Source: Pontixanthobacter aquaemixtae
Lineage (GTDB): Bacteria; Pseudomonadota; Alphaproteobacteria; Sphingomonadales; Sphingomonadaceae
Assembly: GCF_009827395.1 (NCBI RefSeq)
Contig: NZ_WTYX01000002.1
Coordinates: 248,001 to 312,000, forward strand
Length of the DNA stretch: 64,000 nt
Reading direction: 5' to 3'
Position numbers and translations under genes: made by a program. The stretch's first letter is position 1. Each line of letters starts with the position of its first letter. Under the pieces are notes generated by a model. That model searched no databases. It was given only the letters and a program-made list of their open reading frames with translations, and had not been told where the DNA came from. Shown here in pieces: positions 52,425 to 61,305 of this stretch.

Positions 52425-53447
52425 GTGAGAAGCGTATATCTTTGTTTGCTGGGAAGTGTCGCCATGTGCAGCGTGCCGGCCGCATCGCACGCCGATAGCG
52501 GCGCGGGCTATCCGCGCGACGACAGTTCATATTTGTATGAACTGACACCCGAAACTGTGAGCACATGTGCCCTGCTGCAGAAAGAATTCTCGCTGCTCAA
52601 GAAAGACAGCGATGCCGAATGGTCGCGCCGCCACATGGCTATGTCGCTGACATGGCAGCAATTGCTGCGCACTATTTCTCCTGAGGACCTCGATCCAATG
52701 GCCAAGCTGGCCTCCGAAGAGGCGGCGCTTAGCGCGACTCTTGCCAAACAAGCCGATCCAGCCGCCTATCTGGCAGAGCAATCGCGCGTTTGCGAGATTG
52801 TCGCGACAATCCATTCGGAAACCTTCAATGGCGCAACGCTTGATATAGAAGATACCGACCCCGAACTCTTTGCCGGCTACGCCGCGAAGAAAAACCAATC
52901 GGGGCTCGATGAATTTCCCGAACCCCCGACCAAGACTCTGACATTCGGAGATTGGAACTTCGAAGCAAAGGGCAATTCTTGCATTGCGACCCATACATTC
53001 GATGACGGCGCGGTTCTGCAATTGGGCCTCACCAATTTCTTCGATGGCGCATTGCGGTTTACCTGGGATGGATTGCCAGAGCTGGACGCGGAATCAGAAG
53101 AGGGCGCGGATGAATATGAGGTGCAAATGGCGCGCCACCGCGCCGGTTCCGCTTTTGATGATGATTACAATACCATCATGGCCGAGGGCGTAACTTTCGA
53201 GAACTATCCCGGCACCGCATTGTTCGTCGATGACAAGCTCATTGCGGGCCCGGCCGGTGAAGGTGCGAGCCACGGCCAGCGCTACATTTTCGGCCCCTAT
53301 ATGCAGTCAAATTATTACAACATGCTGCCGCTGGGCACTGAAATTCGCGTCAAAGTTTTGGGCAAAGACACCCATAGCGTGAAGATCGACGATCCGGCGA
53401 TGTGGAACGAGATTTCCAACTGTATGGCGCAATATCCTTACGGATAA
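52425..53447 (+). CDS. Hypothetical secreted protein
   Basis: I do not recognise this 340-residue protein. A signal peptide (residues 1-23, ending ASHA) suggests export. The mature part has an N-terminal helical region (ETVSTCALLQKEFSLLKK, with Cys residues that could pair) and a C-terminal beta-rich half with DGAVLQLGLTNFFDGALRFTW and ending ISNCMAQYPYG. The start is GTG at 52425. Acidic overall. It converges with the amidohydrolase gene. Confidence 0.6.
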   Translation: MRSVYLCLLGSVAMCSVPAASHADSGAGYPRDDSSYLYELTPETVSTCALLQKEFSLLKKDSDAEWSRRHMAMSLTWQQLLRTISPEDLDPMAKLASEEAALSATLAKQADPAAYLAEQSRVCEIVATIHSETFNGATLDIEDTDPELFAGYAAKKNQSGLDEFPEPPTKTLTFGDWNFEAKGNSCIATHTFDDGAVLQLGLTNFFDGALRFTWDGLPELDAESEEGADEYEVQMARHRAGSAFDDDYNTIMAEGVTFENYPGTALFVDDKLIAGPAGEGASHGQRYIFGPYMQSNYYNMLPLGTEIRVKVLGKDTHSVKIDDPAMWNEISNCMAQYPYG

Positions 53448-53475
53448 TCCGCCAGTATCAGCCAAACCCGCCGGC

Positions 53476-54900
53476 CTATTTTCGATAATCAAGCGGTGGG
53501 TCACGGTCGCCCAGAAGCGATTGGTAGACATAATCGGGTCCGCGCGATTTATCGAATTCAGCGCGTGCAGATTCGCGTAGAGCGGGATTGGTATAAAGCT
53601 CCACCGCCATCAGCGACATCGCCTTTGCGGCCAGCTGCGTGCCCTTGGCGCCGGTCGAATGTCCGCTGGCGGCCGCCGACTGCCAGCTATGTGCACTGGT
53701 TCCCGGAACCCAAGTGGCTGTGCTCACGCTGACAGTTGGTGTCGCCCAGGAAACATCACCGACATCGGTTGAGCCGTAACCCAAAGTGACTTCGTAGGGT
53801 GCGATTTCTTCCACTTCGTCCAGTGGCCGCGCCGCATCGCCCAGCGTCGCCGAGATCTCCTCAGCCCAAGCGGATTCTTCTTCGGTATAGGTGAAGCCGC
53901 CCAGCTGGTGCAGCTTGGCATCCATCGCCTTCTGCAGCGTCTCGTTGACCAGTTTGGGATTGTTGCCGTGGATGATTTCCCATTCGACTTTGGTGCCGGT
54001 GCCCATCGCAGCACCCTTGGCGGTGTCTTCCAGCCGATCCCAAAGCTCCAGCACTTCGTCCGTGTCGGAATGGCGAATATAGTAGAAGACTTCTGCGAAA
54101 TCGGGGATCACGTTGGGCGCAGAACCGCCTTCGGTGATCACATAGTGGATGCGCGTATCCATGCTGGTATGTTCGCGCATCATATTGACCATCATGTTCA
54201 TGGCCTCGACCCCGTCGAGTGCTGACCGGCCGCGCTCTGGCGCGCCAGCAGCATGCGCCGAGACGCCGCGAAAGCGGAATTTGGCCGAACGATTGGCAAG
54301 GCTGGTTCGCGCGGCGGCGGAGTTGCGATCGCCGGGGTGCCAGTCAATGGTGAAATCGACATCATCGAACAGGCCCGCTCTGACCATATAGACTTTGCCC
54401 GAGCCGCCTTCTTCTGCTGGCGTGCCGTACAGCCGGACCCGCCCCGGCGTGCCGGTTTGCTCCAGCCATTGCTTGATAACAATCGCGGCGGTCAGTGACC
54501 CAGCGCCGAACAAATTGTGCCCGCAGGCATGCGCGGCATGTTTGCCATCGATCGGATCGCGGCTGGATGATGCCGACTGGTTGATACCCGGCAAAGCGTC
54601 AAATTCGGCAAGCAATGCGATCACCGGTCCGCCTTCGCCCCATTCGGCGACAAAGGCTGTGGGTATGTCGGCCGCATTTTGACGGATCGAGAATCCTTCG
54701 CTCTCAAGCTCGGCCTTGAGCAAGCCGCTGGATTTGAGTTCCAGATAACCCAGTTCCGCCCAATCCCAGATTTGCTTGGCCACCCTCCCGGTGCGCTCTT
54801 CCTCAGCATCAACAGCGGCTACGGGATCGAAGCTCTGCGCCGAAAGCGGAGCGCCAGCGACCATGGCTAGACAAATCGTTAGGCTGGAAATGAATTTCAT
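53476..54900 (-). CDS. Secreted M20-family amidohydrolase (AbgB-like)
   Basis: Metal-dependent amidohydrolase related to AbgB and aminoacylases. Signal peptide MKFISSLTICLAMVAGAPLSAQ (about 22 residues). Motifs: AHACGHNLFGAGSL with metal ligands, GTPAEEGGSGKVYMVRAG, DFTIDWHPGDRNSA and RGVSAHAAGAPERGRSALDGVE with the dimer-interface His. The ATG at 54900 is the start, giving 474 residues; the longer frame to 54936 is not needed. It probably acts in the periplasm on aminobenzoyl- or acyl-amino acids. Confidence 0.87.
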   Translation of the reverse strand: MKFISSLTICLAMVAGAPLSAQSFDPVAAVDAEEERTGRVAKQIWDWAELGYLELKSSGLLKAELESEGFSIRQNAADIPTAFVAEWGEGGPVIALLAEFDALPGINQSASSSRDPIDGKHAAHACGHNLFGAGSLTAAIVIKQWLEQTGTPGRVRLYGTPAEEGGSGKVYMVRAGLFDDVDFTIDWHPGDRNSAAARTSLANRSAKFRFRGVSAHAAGAPERGRSALDGVEAMNMMVNMMREHTSMDTRIHYVITEGGSAPNVIPDFAEVFYYIRHSDTDEVLELWDRLEDTAKGAAMGTGTKVEWEIIHGNNPKLVNETLQKAMDAKLHQLGGFTYTEEESAWAEEISATLGDAARPLDEVEEIAPYEVTLGYGSTDVGDVSWATPTVSVSTATWVPGTSAHSWQSAAASGHSTGAKGTQLAAKAMSLMAVELYTNPALRESARAEFDKSRGPDYVYQSLLGDRDPPLDYRK

Positions 54901-54987
54901 CGAGAATCCCCTTCGCTTCACTCTACCGCGCATCAATGCGCAGGCAAGCCTCGACCCAAACTAACATTTGTGTCAGTAGCTGGCCGC

Positions 54988-55410
54988 ATGGACCAAGCTG
55001 TGTTCAACCAATTGTTGCAACTGGGCGGATCAATTGTCGCGATCCTCGTTCTCGCATGGCTTGCGGGTAAGCTGGGGCTCGGCGGCGATGAACGTATCCG
55101 GGACGAGGCGCATGCCCGGCAATTGGCAGATGAATCGGTCAGCGGGTTTGACCCGGTCGATATCGCGATCGACAAGGCCGGCTATGGCGCATTGCTGCGC
55201 GATGCCGACGGCCGCATTCTGGTGTTGAAGCGCCACGGGACATTCTTTGCTGGGCGGCTGATCGAACAAAGGCCTGACGCGCGGCTCGATCGCGAATTGC
55301 TGACGATCCAGGCCGACGACAAACCATTCGGCGCAGTGACGTTGAACCTGGGCGCGCAAGCGCAAATCTGGGCGGCCAGCCTCCGCCGGTTGAAAGCGCG
55401 CGATGCCTGA
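54988..55410 (+). CDS. Hypothetical single-pass membrane protein
   Basis: A 140-residue protein with one N-terminal membrane segment (about 11-27, SIVAILVLAWLAGKLGL) and a soluble domain with AIDKAGYGALLRDADGRILVLKRHGTFF and LTIQADDKPFGAVTLNLG. The family is not known to me. ATG at 54988; a GTG at 54970 is also possible. It overlaps the next gene by eight bases, so it is expected to be co-transcribed with the sterol desaturase-like gene. Confidence 0.65.
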   Translation: MDQAVFNQLLQLGGSIVAILVLAWLAGKLGLGGDERIRDEAHARQLADESVSGFDPVDIAIDKAGYGALLRDADGRILVLKRHGTFFAGRLIEQRPDARLDRELLTIQADDKPFGAVTLNLGAQAQIWAASLRRLKARDA

Positions 55411-56341
55411 TTTTTCTCCCACCCAATATGCCGTCCCGGCCTTCGTCTTGCTCGTCCTGATCGAGATGATCTGGGCGCGGTACAAAAGGCCGGACGCCTA
55501 CGAGCCGCGCGATACGCTGGTCTCGCTCGCATTCGGAACCGGTAGCACCGTTGCCGGCGCATTGTTCGGCGGGTTCGCGTTCTGGCTTTTCATTAAAACC
55601 TACGAGTTCCGTCTGTTCGATTTTGGAGAGGAATGGTGGAAAGTATGGTGGGCCTGGCCTCTGGCTTTCCTGCTCGATGATCTCAAATATTATTGGGTCC
55701 ATCGCGCCGGGCACCGGATACGCTGGATGTGGGCGGCCCATGTGAACCACCATTCCAGCCAGCATTACAATCTCTCGACCGCGCTTCGGCAGACGTGGAC
55801 GGGAAATTTCACTTTCGGCCTGCTCTTCGCAATTCCGCTGGTGCTGCTCGGCTTCCATCCCTTCATGCTCGGCATCGTCGCCGGTTTCAATCTGATCTAC
55901 CAGTTCTGGATCCACACAGAGGCGATCAACAAGATGCCCCGTTGGTTCGAGGCAGTGATGAACACACCCAGCCACCACCGTGTCCATCATGCGACCAACC
56001 CGCTCTACCTCGACCGCAACTATGCGGGGGTGTTTATCATTTGGGACAAGATGTTCGGCACTTTCCAGCCGGAAGTCGAAAACGAAAAGATCCGGTATGG
56101 CATCGTCAAGCAGCTTGGCAGCTTCAATTTGCTATGGGCGGTGTTTCACGAATGGATCGGCATGCTCACCGATATCTGGAGCGCGCCGTGGAAGCACAAA
56201 TTATCCTACCTGCTGCGCGAACCCGGCTGGACGCATGACGGCAGCCGCGAGACATCGGATATGATCCGCGCTAGCTGGCAGGAGCGAACGCAATCCAAGG
56301 CGCCTGAGCCCCTCCCCACCGATGACGGGCAAACAGCCTGA
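55403..56341 (+). CDS. Sterol desaturase / fatty acid hydroxylase family protein
   Basis: Di-iron membrane oxygenase of 312 residues. His boxes: HRAGHRIRWMWAAHVNHHSSQHYN, HTEAINK, and SHHRVHHATNPLYLDRNYAG. Several membrane segments lie in the N-terminal half. It sits in one operon with the small membrane protein and a GMC oxidoreductase, which suggests oxidation of a sterol, hopanoid or alkyl substrate. The substrate is unknown. Confidence 0.83.
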   Translation: MPDFSPTQYAVPAFVLLVLIEMIWARYKRPDAYEPRDTLVSLAFGTGSTVAGALFGGFAFWLFIKTYEFRLFDFGEEWWKVWWAWPLAFLLDDLKYYWVHRAGHRIRWMWAAHVNHHSSQHYNLSTALRQTWTGNFTFGLLFAIPLVLLGFHPFMLGIVAGFNLIYQFWIHTEAINKMPRWFEAVMNTPSHHRVHHATNPLYLDRNYAGVFIIWDKMFGTFQPEVENEKIRYGIVKQLGSFNLLWAVFHEWIGMLTDIWSAPWKHKLSYLLREPGWTHDGSRETSDMIRASWQERTQSKAPEPLPTDDGQTA

Positions 56342-56364
56342 CACGCAAAAACAAAAGGCCATTC

Positions 56365-57951
56365 ATGCACGAATTCGATATCATCGTAGTGGGCGGCGGC
56401 AGCGCAGGTAGCGCAGCAGCAGCGCGGCTGGCGTCAGACGGAAAATTGCGCGTCTGCCTGATCGAAGCGGGCGGCAAGAACACGCATATGTTCACCCGCA
56501 CTCCCGGGCTGCTTGCGATGATGCCCGACAAAAGCAATTGGGCGTTCGATACCGAGCCGATGGATGCTTTGAATGGCCGCATCGGTTACCAGCCAAGGGG
56601 CCGCGGTATGGGCGGGTCTTCTGCGACCAATGGAATGGTCTATATTCGCGGCAATCCGTGGGACTATGACAATTGGGCGGATCTGGGCTGCACAGGCTGG
56701 GCATGGGACGACGTTCTGCCGGTTTTCAAAAGGCAGGAAAACAGCCACCGGAGTGACGATGCGTGGCACGGCACCGGCGGGCCGCTGCATGTCAACAAAC
56801 AGATTTCGCCCAGCCCGGTCGCGAGCGCTTTTGTCGAGGCTGCCGAACAATTGCAGATTCCGCGCAATGATGATTTCAACGGTGCCCGGCAAGAAGGCGT
56901 GGGACTGTACGATGTGACGCAGAGCAATGGCGAGCGGTGGTCCGCCGCGCGCGCCTTCGTCGATCCGATTGCGGATAACCCCAACTTCGCGGTGATTACC
57001 GACGCTTTGGTGGAACGGCTGGTGATCGAGGAAGGCCGGGCCACCGGCGTCATTATCCGGCGCGGGGGCAAGCAAGAGAAGATAAAAGCCACCGCAGGCG
57101 TAGTTCTTTCAGCCGGTGCTTTCGGTTCCCCGCAAATTCTGATGCTATCGGGCATCGGCCCGGGCGATGAGCTGCAAAAACATGGCATCGAGGTTGTGCT
57201 CGACAAACAAGCCGTGGGCGCGGATCTTCAGGACCATTGCGATTTTGTGACCGGTTTCGAGCTTGACGATCCAAGCCTGTTCGGCGGCTCGCTCAAAGTC
57301 GCGCTGCGCGTTGCCCGTTCGTTTATCGAACACCGGATGAAGCGCACCGGCATGCTAACGACCAATTTTGCCGAGAGCGGCGGCTTCGTTTCGCTCCGCC
57401 CTGACGCGCCGGCGCCTGATATACAGTTCCACTTCATCCGCGCGATCATCCAGAACCACGGCCGCGACAAGCTGAAGGAAAGCGGCTTTTCGCTGCATGT
57501 TTGCGTGCTCCGCCCGGAAAGCCGCGGTTGGGTCAAACTCAACAGCGCCAATCCGGCCGATGCCCCCGCGATCAATCCGAATTTCCTTTCGGACGATCGC
57601 GATATGGAACTGATGATCGATGCAGCGATATTAATGAACCGGATCGCCGAGACACCGCCCATGTCTGATCTAGGCGCGAAAGACAGGAACCCGATCGATT
57701 ATGGTGACCGCGCCGCAGTTGAAGCGCGCATCCGCGAAGTGGCGGATACGATCTATCACCCGGTGGGCACGTGCCGGATGGGGCCCAATGAGGATGATGT
57801 TGTCGATCCGACATTGGCATTTCGCGGCATCGACAATCTGTGGGTGGCAGATGCCAGCATTATGCCGCGGCTGGTATCCGGGAACACCAACGCGCCAAGC
57901 ATCATGATTGGCGAGCGCTGCGGCGATTTTGTCAAAGCGGCATTGGGGTAG
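56365..57951 (+). CDS. GMC-family FAD-dependent oxidoreductase
   Basis: Oxidises an alcohol with FAD. The N-terminal FAD motif is IIVVGGGSAGSAAAARL; GRGMGGSSATNGMVYIRGNP is the first GMC signature, and SAGAFGSPQILMLSGIGP the second. The C-terminus has HPVGTCRMG with the catalytic His and VADASIMPRLVSGNTNAPS. 528 residues, resembling choline or alcohol dehydrogenases. It follows the sterol desaturase-like gene by 23 bases, probably a two-step oxidation unit. Confidence 0.88.
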   Translation: MHEFDIIVVGGGSAGSAAAARLASDGKLRVCLIEAGGKNTHMFTRTPGLLAMMPDKSNWAFDTEPMDALNGRIGYQPRGRGMGGSSATNGMVYIRGNPWDYDNWADLGCTGWAWDDVLPVFKRQENSHRSDDAWHGTGGPLHVNKQISPSPVASAFVEAAEQLQIPRNDDFNGARQEGVGLYDVTQSNGERWSAARAFVDPIADNPNFAVITDALVERLVIEEGRATGVIIRRGGKQEKIKATAGVVLSAGAFGSPQILMLSGIGPGDELQKHGIEVVLDKQAVGADLQDHCDFVTGFELDDPSLFGGSLKVALRVARSFIEHRMKRTGMLTTNFAESGGFVSLRPDAPAPDIQFHFIRAIIQNHGRDKLKESGFSLHVCVLRPESRGWVKLNSANPADAPAINPNFLSDDRDMELMIDAAILMNRIAETPPMSDLGAKDRNPIDYGDRAAVEARIREVADTIYHPVGTCRMGPNEDDVVDPTLAFRGIDNLWVADASIMPRLVSGNTNAPSIMIGERCGDFVKAALG

Positions 57952-57998
57952 TTTCTAGGCAGGCCCTCAGTCGCCAAGCGAGGCCAATTACAGAATAC

Positions 57999-58023
57999 AA
58001 AAAGGGGCCGGAGCATTGGCCCC
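57999..58023 (-). terminator. Rho-independent terminator after amtB
   Basis: On the reverse strand GGGGCC (58023-58018) pairs with GGCCCC (58009-58004), followed by TTTTT (58003-57999). It lies about 100 bases after the amtB stop codon. On the forward strand no T run follows, so it works mainly for amtB. Confidence 0.8.
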
Positions 58024-58125
58024 GGCCCATTAAGTTGTGTTCGCAGGAGGAACGTTGTGCGGCGGGAACGGGAGGGGAGAGAAATTCTCCCGATCCCACC
58101 GTACCTGGGTGTTAGTTGCGGATCA

Positions 58126-59475
58126 TCAGTTGTAGGCCCGCTCACCGTGTTCGCTGATGTCGAGACCGTCGACTTCAACTTCTTCGGTGACGCGCAATCC
58201 GATGATCGCTTTGACGATGAGGCCGGCAATCAAGGTGCCGATGGCAGCCCAACCGATGGTGACCAAAACGCCTTCGGTTTGGATCCAAAGCTGTGCGCCG
58301 AGACCGGTCGAACCGTCTCCTGGCCCGCCAAGGAATGGCTGGTAGACAACGCCGGTGCCGATCGCGCCGACAATACCGCCAACGCCGTGGATGCCGAATG
58401 CATCGAGCGAGTCGTCATAGCCGAACTTTGCCTTGATCTTGGCTACCGCGAAGTAGCAGATGATCGAAGACAGGATGCCGAGCAGGATCGCGCCGAACGG
58501 GCCGGAGTTACCCGCCGCAGGGGTCACGGCCACCAGACCGGCGATCACACCCGAGCAGAAGCCGAGAGCAGAGCCTTTGTGTCCGGAAAGCTTCTCGATA
58601 ACCATCCAGGTCAGCGCACCGGCAGCGGTCGCCACGAATGTGTTGATCATTGCCAGGCCGGCCGAACCGTCTGCTTCAAGAGCCGAACCCGCGTTGAAGC
58701 CGAACCAGCCAACCCACAGCAGACCCGTGCCGACCATGGTCAGCGTCATCGAGTGTGGCGGCATTGGTTCCGCAGGGTAGCCGCGACGTTTGCCGAGCAG
58801 GTAAGCAAGCACCAGCCCCGAAACACCTGCGTTGATGTGGACCACAGTACCGCCAGCAAAGTCTAGCGCACCTGCTTCAAAAAGCAGTCCGTCGCCGGCC
58901 CAAACCATGTGGGCAATGGGGAAATAAACGATGGTCAGCCAGATTGGCACGAAAGCCATCACCGCGCTGAATTTCATCCGCTCAGCCGTCGCGCCCAGGA
59001 TCAGCGCCGCAGTAATCGCGGCAAAGGTCATCTGGAAGCTGACAAAGACATATTCGCTGATCACTTCGTCAGTGAAAGTTGCAGCGGTGGTCGATGGATC
59101 CATCCCGGCAAGGAAGTAACTTCCGCCGCTGATGAATTGCCCAAGGAAACCTTCGATCGGAGTAGAGCCGAAGGCGAGCGAGAAGCCCCACATTACCCAA
59201 ATCAGCATCGCGAGGCATGCTGTCGCCCCGATTTGCGTCATGGTGGAGAGCATGTTCTTGGAACGGGTCAGGCCGCCATAAAACAGCGTCAGGCCCGGAA
59301 TGATCATCAGTAGAACAAGAATTGTTGCCGTCATCATCCAGGCATTGTTGCCGGGATTGGCGACCGCCGGTGCGGCCTCGGCAGCCGCTTCGGCGGCTTC
59401 TTGAGCGAAGGCAGCGGTGGCTGCGAGCATCGATGTACCCACTGCGCCAACGCCGCAAAGTGCTTTGCGGATCAT
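58126..59475 (-). CDS. amtB: Ammonium transporter AmtB
   Basis: Ammonium channel. The signal-type N-terminus (MIRKALCGVGAVGTSMLAATAAFA) is cleaved in this family, followed by an Ala/Glu-rich linker and eleven membrane helices. Motifs: MMIIPGLTLFYGGLTRSKNML-like start of helix 1, MVWAGDG, HINAGVSGLV and FGIHGVGGIVGAIGTG with the twin-His pore. ATG at 59475 gives 449 residues. It lies 29 bases after glnK and shares its sigma-54 promoter. Confidence 0.95.
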   Translation of the reverse strand: MIRKALCGVGAVGTSMLAATAAFAQEAAEAAAEAAPAVANPGNNAWMMTATILVLLMIIPGLTLFYGGLTRSKNMLSTMTQIGATACLAMLIWVMWGFSLAFGSTPIEGFLGQFISGGSYFLAGMDPSTTAATFTDEVISEYVFVSFQMTFAAITAALILGATAERMKFSAVMAFVPIWLTIVYFPIAHMVWAGDGLLFEAGALDFAGGTVVHINAGVSGLVLAYLLGKRRGYPAEPMPPHSMTLTMVGTGLLWVGWFGFNAGSALEADGSAGLAMINTFVATAAGALTWMVIEKLSGHKGSALGFCSGVIAGLVAVTPAAGNSGPFGAILLGILSSIICYFAVAKIKAKFGYDDSLDAFGIHGVGGIVGAIGTGVVYQPFLGGPGDGSTGLGAQLWIQTEGVLVTIGWAAIGTLIAGLIVKAIIGLRVTEEVEVDGLDISEHGERAYN

Positions 59476-59504
59476 GGAATTATCCTTTGATGTGAAGTGC
59501 AATG

Positions 59505-59843
<339 letters not shown>

Positions 59844-59894
59844 CTACTGCCCCCGGTTGATTAGTCCGTCGGATGATCCCGACTTCGCTCCTGC

Positions 59895-59910
59895 AGCAAA
59901 AGCCGTGCCA
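59895..59910 (-). promoter_or_regulatory. Sigma-54 promoter of glnK-amtB
   Basis: On the reverse strand the sequence is TGGCACGGCTTTTGCT, an exact match to the TGGCAC-N5-TTGCW consensus. Transcription should start near 59883, about 40 bases before glnK. RpoN, which is encoded at the window's left edge, reads such promoters; NtrC would be the expected activator. Confidence 0.88.
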
Positions 59911-59979
59911 GAATCGAAATATTCGGTCTGTCGAGGGTGTTAGAGCGCAATAAGTCTGCGTCAGACTGCAGCGCGCTGC

Positions 59980-60699
59980 TTAATTATTGTGCACCGCCCA
60001 AAGCCTAGGCAGTTCGAGGCTGGCGACGACCGGCAAGTGGTCGCTGGCAACCGCCGCCGTCGCGCTGTGGTGGACATGTTGTTCGAGGCAGCCCCATTCA
60101 TCGCATGTCACAATCCGGTCCAGCCGCGCAACCGGTTGCCGCGAAGGAAAGCTGCGGCCGGTTTCGAGAATGTGCCAGTCCGGATGAAATTTGCGCATGG
60201 CGCCGGTCCGGTTGCCCCACTGGTTGAAGTCACCCATCAGCACAGTCGGACAGCGCGGTCCGCAAGTGTCGACATGCTTGAGAATGGACACGATTTGAGC
60301 GCGCCTGCGCAGCCCCGAAAGGTCGAGATGCATTCCGGCCACACGGATTCGCGCGCCGCCAACTTCGATATCTGCCCTTACCGCTCCGCGGGGTTCAATT
60401 CTGGGCAGATCGAGCGGTTCAGCATCAAGCACCGCGTAGGATTTGCGCACGAGCAAGGCATTGCCATGCCAGCCGATACTGCGCGGCCGCTTGGCCACCG
60501 GAACAAATTTCCATGGCGTTTCGTCGAGTGCCGCCTTGGCCAGAACGCTGGCTCTCTGGCCCAGCCGCGCATCGGCTTCTTGCAGCGCGATGATATCGGC
60601 GTTTATCTCGCGCAGGACAGCCAGAATCCGTTCGGGATCGCGGCGGCCGTCGGTCCCCACTGCCTTGTGGATGTTATAGCTGGCAAATTTAAGCCGCAT
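59980..60699 (-). CDS. Endonuclease/exonuclease/phosphatase family protein
   Basis: The 239-residue protein has the EEP fold motifs in order: ASYNIHKAVG (metal-binding Asn), IIALQEADA (Glu), GMHLDLSG, MGDFNQWGN (Asp, Asn) and SDHLPVVASLEL (Asp, His). The family hydrolyses phosphodiesters or phosphomonoesters in nucleic acids or lipids. No signal peptide is visible. It follows the FMN-binding protein gene by only 6 bases on the reverse strand. Confidence 0.85.
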   Translation of the reverse strand: MRLKFASYNIHKAVGTDGRRDPERILAVLREINADIIALQEADARLGQRASVLAKAALDETPWKFVPVAKRPRSIGWHGNALLVRKSYAVLDAEPLDLPRIEPRGAVRADIEVGGARIRVAGMHLDLSGLRRRAQIVSILKHVDTCGPRCPTVLMGDFNQWGNRTGAMRKFHPDWHILETGRSFPSRQPVARLDRIVTCDEWGCLEQHVHHSATAAVASDHLPVVASLELPRLWAVHNN

Positions 60700-60705
60700 C
60701 CCGGC

Positions 60706-61272
60706 TCAGGCTTCGCTCTCGCCCGCAATATAACGATCTGTTGCGCGGGTCGGCAGGCCATCGATGCTGGAGAGACGCGTGGCCATTTTGGCTTCCCATT
60801 CTGCCGGGTTTGACTGGCGATGCGCCTTTTTCAATGTTTCGCGTTCTTTCTCGAATGTCATCACCGGCACGCCCCAGCCGCAGCTGGTCTGTACGCTTTC
60901 GATATCGATGACAAAGATCTGCCGCGTTCCGGGCAGCAGGGTGAAATGGCTGGCGAGCTTATCCCACCCTTCGTCCTGCGGCAGGATTGGAACGCCCCGG
61001 CCATAGATACGCAGGATGTTCGCAGGCTGCTGAAAATTGTTGAACATGATCGTGATGCGACCGTCAGCGGCGAGATGCGCATGCGTTTCATTGCCAGATC
61101 CACCCAGATCGAGATAGGCGACACGCTTGGGGCTGAGCACACGAAACGCGTCATAGCCTTTGGGCGACAGATTGATCCGGCCCGTCGGCGCGGCGGTCGC
61201 GACAAAGAACATCGGTTGTTTCTCAATCATCGCGATGTGATCGTCGGTGAGCGCGTCGGTAAAGTCAGCCAT
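60706..61272 (-). CDS. FMN-binding split-barrel (pyridoxamine oxidase-like) protein
   Basis: The 188-residue protein has FVATAAPTGRINLSPKGYD near the N-terminus, the core of the split-barrel fold, then VAYLDLGGSGNETHAHLAADG and RITIMFNNFQQPANILRIYG. Such proteins act on flavins, F420 or haem in different branches; here no clear pyridoxamine phosphate site is seen. The gene after it (EEP) is 6 bases away. Confidence 0.8.
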   Translation of the reverse strand: MADFTDALTDDHIAMIEKQPMFFVATAAPTGRINLSPKGYDAFRVLSPKRVAYLDLGGSGNETHAHLAADGRITIMFNNFQQPANILRIYGRGVPILPQDEGWDKLASHFTLLPGTRQIFVIDIESVQTSCGWGVPVMTFEKERETLKKAHRQSNPAEWEAKMATRLSSIDGLPTRATDRYIAGESEA

Positions 61273-61305
61273 GGTCGGGCATGCTAAGCCGCGACGCAGG
61301 GAATG

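Noticed and set aside
57963-57975. GCCCTCAGTCGCC, also found in the left end of repeat copy 1
   Set aside because: Only 13 bases are shared and no other part of the element is nearby; chance or a very old remnant cannot be told apart.
59911-59995. Possible NtrC site upstream of the sigma-54 promoter
   Set aside because: Only a TGCACC half-site (about 59987-59992) is visible and it lies inside the end of the next gene; no palindromic match to the NtrC consensus.
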